From contig DYNR01000089.1 in NCBI GenBank assembly GCA_020720945.1, forward strand, positions 1-8,677: a stretch of DNA of 8,677 nucleotides, in the 5' to 3' direction. This DNA is from Chthoniobacter flavus. GTDB taxonomy: Bacteria; Verrucomicrobiota; Verrucomicrobiia; Chthoniobacterales; DYNR01. The notes under the pieces were generated by a model. That model made no database searches. It was not told the origin of the DNA and was given only the letters and a program-made list of their open reading frames with translations. The translations under genes and the position numbers were made by a program. This document shows positions 1-6,300 of the stretch, piece after piece. Numbering within the stretch: the first letter of the stretch is position 1; each line of letters starts with the position of its first letter.

Positions 1-73
1 CCTTTCGCTCCAATGCCTTACAGATCTTCTTTGCATTTATCTCACGGATTCAGGTTCTGTCTAAATTGCGGGT

Positions 74-1351
74 TTAGTAGAAGCAACGGTGCCCTTGTTT
101 TTCTTCGGGCAGGGTGGCTGCAAAACATTCGCCGTAGCAGAAAACAAGGGATTCGGTTGGGGAGAGAACCCCTTCCGCTTTGAGGCGAGCTTCCAAATCC
201 TTTGTTGATTTTGCGCCGAATTTTTTTTGCCCTGCCGGGAACTCCGGACGGAGGGGCAATTTGCGGACGGCGAGTTCTTCTTGAAGGAGGGAGCGCAAAA
301 CACGACCGCAGGCGTGTCCGACCATAGGGACAACAATTTCCCGTTCTTCGATCGGCAGGAAGTCCATCGTGATATCGGCGTGCCCGAGAGTCATGAACGG
401 GGTGCCCGCGTCTTCGAGGATTTCCCTGCAAAGAGAAAATTCGATGCCGTCCGTTTCGCAAAGAACGGCGAAATCCGAAGGTTTTGGCGAAAACTTGATC
501 AAGCCATCGGCGAGGATAAAATCTGGGCCGTCGTCGTTTGCGGTCGCCTGGGCCGAGTTCATCGAGAAAAACTCTGGGGCGGCGATTCCGCGCAGGGGGA
601 TGGCGTTGGTTGCGCCGCGGTTGAGATCGGCCCGGATGTGGTTGCTGCCGATGCAAGTGCCCAAGATGTAGAGCATCCCGTGGTGGGCGACCGTCTCGCG
701 GATTTTTGCGGCGGTTTCCGCGATTTTTGCGATGTTGCTTTCCGAGAGGAAGCGGGAAAGGTGGGCGCGGATTTCCTCGACGATTTCCGAGAGTTTGTCT
801 TCGCTGCAAAGCGAGCGGAGAACGGCGAGCATCATGATCATGTGCAAGTCTTCGATGGCTTCCATACATTCGTTCGGGGCGACCATCGAATTTTCCTCGC
901 CGCAAAGGACGCGCATTTTTCCGCCATCTCTGCCACCGAAACAAAAGATTTGGGCATCTGCGGCTTTTGCGGATTCAAAAGCTTTCAAAATGTTCTCCGA
1001 GTTTCCCGAACCGGAAATTCCAACGACGATATCCGACGGACCGACATGGTCTTGGCGGAGACCGTAAGCGAAAATTTCACCGTAGCCTTCCGTCTGGGCA
1101 ACGGAAAAATAATCATCGGGGTGGCCCGGAGTTTTTGCCGGGATGCCCGCGCGCCTGCACCATGCTGCCATTTGGCGAGCGTTATCGAAAGAGCCACCGT
1201 TGCCCATGAAAATCAACCTTCCGCCGTGCGGCAAAGCTGCCATGGCGCGGCGAAAGTTTTGCATCGACGCAATAGGCAGGCGCGAGGAAGAAAGGAAGAG
1301 ATTATCGCCGCCAGGTTCTGTTCCAAAGTATTTATTGAAGGAGGATTGCAT
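74..1351 (-). CDS. SIS-domain protein, GmhA-like N-terminal domain with a divergent C-terminal half
   Basis: This is a 425-aa protein. Residues about 35-180 form a sugar-isomerase (SIS) domain closest in style to phosphoheptose isomerase GmhA: a GNGGS loop at 50-54, a DDYFSVAQTEGYGEIF segment at 79-94, the phosphosugar-binding SGSGNS loop at 113-118, and GGRDGGK at 139-145. By my alignment to GmhA, its zinc and catalytic ligands (E. coli H61, E65, Q172, H180) are replaced by Q60, W64, E167 and L175, so GmhA-type isomerisation is doubtful; phosphosugar binding is more likely. Residues about 220-360 ('MLYILGTCIGSNHIRADLNR', then a PSDFAVL...DAGTPF stretch) look like a second, degenerate SIS-like fold, followed by a tail of about 65 residues I do not recognise. 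I chose the ATG at 1351. An in-frame ATG at 1510 would add 53 residues without domain character, overlap the ROK gene and start upstream of the candidate promoter. No Shine-Dalgarno is visible. The protein is probably cytoplasmic, and the upstream ROK kinase hints at a sugar-phosphate role. The family is fairly sure; the substrate is unknown. Confidence 0.85.
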   Translation of the reverse strand: MQSSFNKYFGTEPGGDNLFLSSSRLPIASMQNFRRAMAALPHGGRLIFMGNGGSFDNARQMAAWCRRAGIPAKTPGHPDDYFSVAQTEGYGEIFAYGLRQDHVGPSDIVVGISGSGNSENILKAFESAKAADAQIFCFGGRDGGKMRVLCGEENSMVAPNECMEAIEDLHMIMMLAVLRSLCSEDKLSEIVEEIRAHLSRFLSESNIAKIAETAAKIRETVAHHGMLYILGTCIGSNHIRADLNRGATNAIPLRGIAAPEFFSMNSAQATANDDGPDFILADGLIKFSPKPSDFAVLCETDGIEFSLCREILEDAGTPFMTLGHADITMDFLPIEEREIVVPMVGHACGRVLRSLLQEELAVRKLPLRPEFPAGQKKFGAKSTKDLEARLKAEGVLSPTESLVFCYGECFAATLPEEKQGHRCFY

Positions 1352-1411
1352 GGTTTTTGGTTGGATGAAATTGGGGTGTATCGGTGTTAAAGGGTGCGTG
1401 AAGCGGAGCGC

Positions 1412-1430
1412 GTCTTCCCGAAGGGCAGAC
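1412..1430 (-). other. Small imperfect hairpin in the SIS gene leader
   Basis: GTCTTCCC (1412-1419) and GGGCAGAC (1423-1430) pair with one mismatch around a 3-nt GAA loop. It would lie near the 5' end of the SIS transcript if the proposed promoter is right. It is not followed by a T run on either strand, so it is not an intrinsic terminator. A stem this short can arise by chance. Confidence 0.2.
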
Positions 1431-1447
1431 GGCAAAGATTCAGGGGT

Positions 1448-1476
1448 TTTATCGCATTTTATGTGTCCTGACACAA
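1448..1476 (-). promoter_or_regulatory. Candidate promoter for the SIS gene
   Basis: Read on the minus strand, a TTGTGT -35-like hexamer (1471-1476) and a GATAAA -10-like hexamer (1448-1453) are separated by 17 bp. An alternative -10, TAAAAT, lies at 1456-1461 but has no matching -35. The start of transcription would fall near 1441, leaving a leader of about 90 nt before the ATG at 1351. The gap between the ROK and SIS genes (134 bp) is the only one in the window downstream of the kinase long enough to hold a promoter comfortably. This is judged by eye against the sigma-70 consensus and may not apply in this organism. Confidence 0.3.
1462..1475. promoter_or_regulatory. 14-bp perfect dyad TGTGTC-CT-GACACA, candidate operator
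   Basis: The half sites TGTGTC and GACACA are exact reverse complements separated by 2 bp. The dyad covers most of the proposed -35 hexamer and part of the spacer, where a repressor would block RNA polymerase. It starts about ten bases after the ROK stop codon. As RNA it could fold only to a 5-bp stem with a 4-nt loop and no following U run, so a terminator is unlikely. No regulator gene is adjacent and I cannot name the protein family that would bind it. Confidence 0.35.
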
Positions 1477-1485
1477 CGCTATTTT

Positions 1486-2454
1486 TTAATGGGGATTTTT
1501 TTGGGAACAAGAAAATCCTTCCGCCGCGGGAAGAAGCAAAGCACCGCAGGGAACCGCGTCCTCGCCGAGTTCTGCGAGTTTGATTTCGGGGCCTGGAAAC
1601 ATAGAAACCATCAGAAAATCAGGGAGATAGAAAGAGACGGCGGCACGGAGGTATTCGCCGATGAGAGAAACGCCACCGCCCATGATAATGATTTCTGGGC
1701 TGAACAAGTGGACGGCGTAGGAGTAAGCGAACGCGATATTTTGCGCGGTCTCTTTAAGGATAGCGCGGGCGAGACTACAATTTGCCTCTAGTGCAGGAAT
1801 CAGCATTTTCGCTTCTCCGGCGTCCATTCCTGCAACCATTTGCGCCAAAGTGCTCGACGGTTCCGTTTTTGCTATTTCGCGGATTTTTTTGTCGATTGCC
1901 CACCCCGAGCAAAAGTCCTCGACGATGGAACCTTGCCTGTCCATGCGCAAGTGCCCGATCTCGGCTTCCCCTGGATTTGTCCCGTGATAAATTTTTCCAT
2001 CGACGACCAGACCACCGCCGACACCGCTTCCCATGGTGACATAAAACGACGGGTTCTTTTTTCGTCCCGCGCCCAAAAGAGCCTCGCCGAGAGAGGCCAC
2101 ATTGGCGTCGTTGTCAATGAAAGCAGGGAGGCCCGTTTCCTCTTCCAGCCAAGCGCGGAGAGGGAAGCCGTCCCATCCGTCGATGTGGAAAGATTTTGTG
2201 GCGATCCCCGAAGCGCGGTTGAAGGGGCCACCGAAGCCGACCCCGATGGCACAAGGGGAGGCGATCTGTTGGAATTCTTTGATTGCCAACAAGATGTTTG
2301 CACGGATTCCCGCCGCGCCGAGTTTTTTATCTACGGCAAAACGGCGGCGATCCAAGATGGTTCCGGCGGGTGTTCCCAGAAGGATTTGGAGTTTTGTCCC
2401 GCCGATTTCCACGGCGATCAAAAGGTCGGAGTTCAATGGTTTTTCGGATTGCAT
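1486..2454 (-). CDS. ROK-family sugar kinase
   Basis: This 322-aa protein has the length and layout of a ROK (repressor, ORF, kinase) enzyme without a DNA-binding domain, which phosphorylates a hexose or N-acetylhexosamine with ATP. Visible are the N-terminal phosphate loop EIGGTKLQ (16-23), GVGFGGPFN (71-79), the catalytic DNDAN (114-118, base D116), the glycine-rich MGSGVGGGLVVDGK (141-154), the sugar-contacting EIGH (165-168) and a C-terminal EIIIMGGGVS nucleotide-site segment. The CxCGxxGCxE zinc cluster that usually follows EIGH is absent: the chain reads RMDRQGSIVEDFCSG with a single cysteine. I chose the ATG at 2454; a TTG at 2469 would add five residues. Either way the start lies inside the 3' end of the chelatase gene (overlap 22 or 37 bp), so translational coupling is likely, and no Shine-Dalgarno is seen. 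The substrate cannot be read from the sequence. The family call is secure. Confidence 0.93.
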   Translation of the reverse strand: MQSEKPLNSDLLIAVEIGGTKLQILLGTPAGTILDRRRFAVDKKLGAAGIRANILLAIKEFQQIASPCAIGVGFGGPFNRASGIATKSFHIDGWDGFPLRAWLEEETGLPAFIDNDANVASLGEALLGAGRKKNPSFYVTMGSGVGGGLVVDGKIYHGTNPGEAEIGHLRMDRQGSIVEDFCSGWAIDKKIREIAKTEPSSTLAQMVAGMDAGEAKMLIPALEANCSLARAILKETAQNIAFAYSYAVHLFSPEIIIMGGGVSLIGEYLRAAVSFYLPDFLMVSMFPGPEIKLAELGEDAVPCGALLLPAAEGFSCSQKNPH

Positions 2455-3338
2455 GGATTGGGGTGACAATGCCCGTGGTGATGGTCGTGGTCGTGGTGGT
2501 GAGAGGTTTGGGGAGCGCCGGCATCCTTTTCAAACCCCGGCAACGGAGAGCGGTATTTGCAGGCGAGGCAAGGCATATCGATTCCGTCTTGGGTGCTTGA
2601 TTCGATGCGGGAAAGCAGGAGGTGGGTGAAGTCGTGGAGCGTGCCGATGGGGGCCGAGCAAACGATGCGGCGGCCTGGGTGGAGGGCTTCCACGCGGGAG
2701 CGTTCGTCCATCGCCAGCTCGTTCAGGACACCGGCAAAAAGGATGAACGGGAAGAGCACGATGGGACTATCTGTGCGGTTTGCTGTTTTTTCTAAAGCGG
2801 CGGGAAGGCGGGGAGAAGTGGTGCTAAAAAAACAGACCGAGGATTCGGAAAAGCCGAGACATTCTTCCAAAAGACGCGCCAATTTTGCGACATTCGAGTT
2901 TGCGTCGGGGTCGCTTGTGCCTCGTCCCACCACGAGCAAAGAGGCGGAAGAGAGGTCCATTCCTTCGGATGCGCGGAGGATTTGGGCGGAGCAAAGAGAA
3001 ACGAGTTCCGAAGAGATTTGGACGGGTGAACCGTAGCGGATTTTTGTGGTGGGGTAGTCTTCGGCGATTGCGCGAAGCATGGTCGGGAGGTCGTTTTTTG
3101 CGTGTCCTGCGGCCAAGAGGAGGGCGGGTTGGCAAAGGATGTGGGAGTGACCATCGGCGACGGCGTGGGCTATGGCCGAAGCGATGTCGGGTTCCGCCAG
3201 CTCCATGAAGCAGGGGTAAAATTTTAGGGAAGGGGAGTGGGCTTGGAGAGATGCCGCCAATTCCAAAAATTGGGAGACACCTTGGGGATGCGAGGAACCG
3301 TGTCCGATGAGGACGACGGCGGTTGGGTGGTTGTTCAC
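2433..3338 (-). CDS. cbiX: Sirohydrochlorin chelatase, long CbiX form with MxCxxC and His-rich tail
   Basis: This 301-aa protein inserts Co2+ (anaerobic cobalamin route) or Fe2+ (siroheme) into sirohydrochlorin in the cytoplasm. The N-terminal CbiX/SirB half has IGHGSS with H13 and AAGHAKNDLP with H79, the two family metal/catalytic histidines. A second, related half starts at VVGRGTSDPDAN (137-146) and continues to LFPFILFAGVL (195-205), where the histidines are replaced (R139, G203), as expected if only one half carries the active site. The tail holds M255-P-C257-L-A-C260, matching the MxCxxC iron-sulfur motif known from long CbiX proteins, then a His/Asp-rich stretch (280-292) and two further cysteines (C291, C296), a likely metal store. 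The start is GTG; no other start lies upstream in the open frame and no Shine-Dalgarno is visible. It sits 57 bp after the kinase gene and overlaps the ROK gene. Cobalt rather than iron is favoured by the tail but not proven. Confidence 0.92.
   Translation of the reverse strand: MNNHPTAVVLIGHGSSHPQGVSQFLELAASLQAHSPSLKFYPCFMELAEPDIASAIAHAVADGHSHILCQPALLLAAGHAKNDLPTMLRAIAEDYPTTKIRYGSPVQISSELVSLCSAQILRASEGMDLSSASLLVVGRGTSDPDANSNVAKLARLLEECLGFSESSVCFFSTTSPRLPAALEKTANRTDSPIVLFPFILFAGVLNELAMDERSRVEALHPGRRIVCSAPIGTLHDFTHLLLSRIESSTQDGIDMPCLACKYRSPLPGFEKDAGAPQTSHHHDHDHHHGHCHPNPCNPKNH
2463..2501 (-). repeat. Low-complexity CAC/GAC codon run encoding the His-rich tail
   Basis: Codons for residues 280-292 of the chelatase are almost all CAC, CAT or GAC, giving a GTG/GTC-rich simple-sequence tract on the plus strand. 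The tract runs into the overlap with the ROK gene: the TTG alternative ROK start (2469-2467) lies inside it. Such tracts can change length by slippage, which would alter the tail and, if out of frame, the spacing to the ROK start. Confidence 0.6.
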
Positions 3339-3395
3339 GGCAAAAGGAATAAGGAGTTGTGGGTTGGTGGATTCGGTTCTGCGTGGTGGGGGCGG

Positions 3396-6300
3396 TTATG
3401 CCGGGGGAGTGGAAAAAATCGCATGGGTTTTTGCGAGGAGGTCTTTGAGTTCCAAGACTCTGATCGGTTTGGTGAGGAAAATGTCCATTCCGGCGGCCAG
3501 GCACGCTTCTTGGTCTTCCTTGAACGCGTTGGCGGTCAAAGCTGCAATGTGGGGGCGGTGCTCCCCGTGGGTTTCCAGTTTGCGGATTTGCCGGCAAGCC
3601 TCCAACCCGTCCATGACAGGCATTTGCATATCCAACAAGATGAGTTGATAGGGGGAGTTTTGGAACATCTCGACGGCTTCTTCGCCGTTGTTTGCGACAT
3701 CGACCGTGTAGCCCAATGCTTTGAACATGGCGGCAATAATGGTTTGGTTGATCATGTTGTCCTCGGCGATCAAGATTTTCAAATCCTTGGGTTGCTCGTC
3801 GGCGGAGGGCAGGACAGGAGATTCCTCATTGGATTGCGGGAGGGAGGAATGAGAAGAAGTCGGCATAGAGGCGCAGGGAGAATAAGGGATCGTGAAAGAA
3901 AAGCAACTTCCGATGCCGGGGGTGCTTTCGGCAGAAATCGTTCCACCCATGATTTCGACCAAGCGTTTGCTGATGGCAAGACCGATTCCGGAACCGCCGA
4001 AGCGGCGGGTGATCGAAGAATCGGCTTGGCGGAAAGGCTGGAAAAGGTTTGCCAGTGCGTCTGCGGAAATCCCGATGCCCGAATCCCGGATCGAAAAGCG
4101 GATGGCGGAAGAGGAAAGCGGGAGAGAAGACGGGTCAACGGAAAGGGAAACTTCGCCTTCGGAAGTGAACTTGATGGCGTTGGAGAGAAGGTTGAGGAGG
4201 ATTTGTCTGATGCGGGTTCGGTCGCCGCGGAAGCAATCGGAGACAGACGGGGCGCGGTGGCAAAGGAGGCGGAGCGATTTTTTTGTCGCCGAAGGACGGA
4301 GGATGTCCAAAGGTTCGGCGATTAGGTTGTCCAGGTTTATATCCATCTGTTCGAGTTCGATGCCTCCCGCTTCGATTTTCGAGTAATCGAGGATATCGTT
4401 GATGAGATCGAGGAGCGTTTCGCCCGATTTGACGATGATGCGGGCGTAGCCTTTTTCTTGTTCGGGCAGAGGGGAGAGAGACAAGAGCGAAGACATCCCG
4501 ATGATGGCATTGAGCGGGGTGCGGATTTCGTGGCTCATGGTGGCAAGGAAAGTGCTTTTTGCACGGTTCGCATTATCGGCGGCTTCCTTGGCCGACTGGA
4601 GGCCGGCTTCCCATTTTTTTCGTTCTTCGATGTCTTGGATGATCGACCAAACCCGGTTGTCGCTTTCCGAAATGCGGATGAGCATCCCGTTGAGCAAAAC
4701 GGGGATGCGAGAGCCGTTTGCGTGAATAAACTCTTTTTCGTAAGGGCCGTATTTCCCGAGACCCAAAAGAGAATCCAAGACGGCTTCCTCCTCTTCGATA
4801 AACGATTCCGGCGTGAGATCCCAGAAATCCAAGTTTTGGAGTTCCGTTGCCGCGTAGCCCGTCAAGTGGACGAGCGCATGGTTGGCTTCCAAAATTTTGC
4901 CGGTGGCGAGGTCGGTGATCGCCATACCGACGGGAGAAAGCTCGAACATCCCGCGGAATTTCGACTCGCTTTGGACGAGGGCGGAAAGCGACTGTTGCTG
5001 GTCGAGGCGGGAGCCGATCAGGGCGGCGGCGGATTTGAGCAGAGAAACTTCTTCCGGGTTCCAAGAGCGGCGGCGGCGGCATTCGTCGAAGCCCAAAAAG
5101 CCCCAGAGTTTTTCGTTCAGGTGGATCGGGACAATCGCGCAAGAGATGGACTGGATCGAGGCGAGGAACTGCCGTTCTTGTTCGGAAAATTCTTCGGCCA
5201 AGCCGATGACGGGATTGTTCGAAGAAAAAGCTAAAAACCACGCGTGGAGACCTGCTTCCGCGAAATCCAAGTGCGACGGCAAAGAAACGGCGGGATGCGA
5301 GGAAATGGTCGGGTGAGTCCATTCGGTCACCAGCGAGCAAGATTCCTGCGAGGGCAACATCTGGTAAACATAGATGCGGTCGATGTCCGTCTTCTCGCCC
5401 AATGAAGAGATGGCGGTTTTCCAAGAGTCCGGGGAATCCAGCGGATGGTTGAGGACATGGGCAGCCAAGTCGGCGACTGCGCCCAAGAGGATTTGGTTGC
5501 TGTGTTGGCGGGTGATGTCGCGGTAGTGCCAGATGTAGCCGTAGAGAGCTTGGGCGTCGCGGATGGGCGCAAAGTTCCGCAAAAAATAGCGGCCGTCTTT
5601 TGCCAAGAAGAGTTCCCCTTGGATCGAAGTGGAAGAGGCGAAGGCGCGGTTGATTGACAGAAGAAAGCGTTTGGGGTCATCGAAAAATTCGGCGGCATCG
5701 AGGCTGGCGACCGCGCAGTTCGTCCCGATGAGTTCGCCGGCATCGACATTAAAAAACCGTTCGAAGGCGGGGTTGACGAAGACGATTTGGCGGGAAGTAT
5801 CTTCCACCAAGACTGCGTCGGAGAGGTGTTCGAGCAAGGTAGAAATGCGGGAGCGGGCACCGGCTTCTTCGATTGCCAGGGTGTTGAGTTTCCTGCGGTT
5901 TTCCTCCAAAATCTCTTCTCGTGCAAAGGCTTGTGCGATGAGGGAGAGACATTCGCGGAGGTTTTCCTCCATGTCGAAAGGGGAGGAAAAGAAAAGGGCT
6001 ACGACCCCGTAAGCGCGGCCTTCCACGGCGATTGTTTGACCGAAGTAAGAGCGGAAAGAAGAGGTGGCCGTGATGGGATGCGAGGTGGCGTAAGGGGAAT
6101 AGGGGAGGTTTTCGACGAGGAGGGAGCGGTCTTTTTTTAGTAAAGTATCATCGTAAAGCGAACCGGGGGAGCGGGGGACGGAAGTGATTTGTTCTAGCGA
6201 ACGGGAGCGGGCGAGCACGGCGAACGAAGTCGGTTCGGCTTTGTTGTAACTCGATGCGTCGGCCTGGAAGATTTCTCCCGCCAAGGCGGTGAGGGCGGTG

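Noticed and set aside
1..36. Possible start of a next minus-strand gene at the ATG 36-34 (MQRRSVRHWSE...)
   Set aside because: Only about a dozen codons lie inside the window, with no ribosome site or recognisable motif.
1..73. Terminator after the SIS gene
   Set aside because: No GC-rich hairpin followed by a T run could be found on the minus strand in these bases.
227..1390. Plus-strand open frame of 387 codons opposite the SIS gene
   Set aside because: No domain character; the minus-strand frame carries clear SIS motifs across the same region.
1462..1475. The TGTGTC dyad as a terminator of the ROK gene
   Set aside because: The hairpin would have only a 5-bp stem and no U run follows, so an operator reading is preferred.
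1352..1510. N-terminal extension of the SIS protein from the ATG at 1510
   Set aside because: The 53 added residues have no domain character, the frame would overlap the ROK gene by 25 bp, and the candidate promoter and dyad would then lie inside the coding region.
2042..2303. Minus-strand frame overlapping the ROK gene (SALGWKRKRAS...)
   Set aside because: Out-of-frame shadow of the ROK coding sequence without motifs.
3237..4325. Plus-strand open frame of 362 codons opposite the HATPase and REC domains
   Set aside because: Antisense shadow of a region with complete catalytic motifs on the minus strand.
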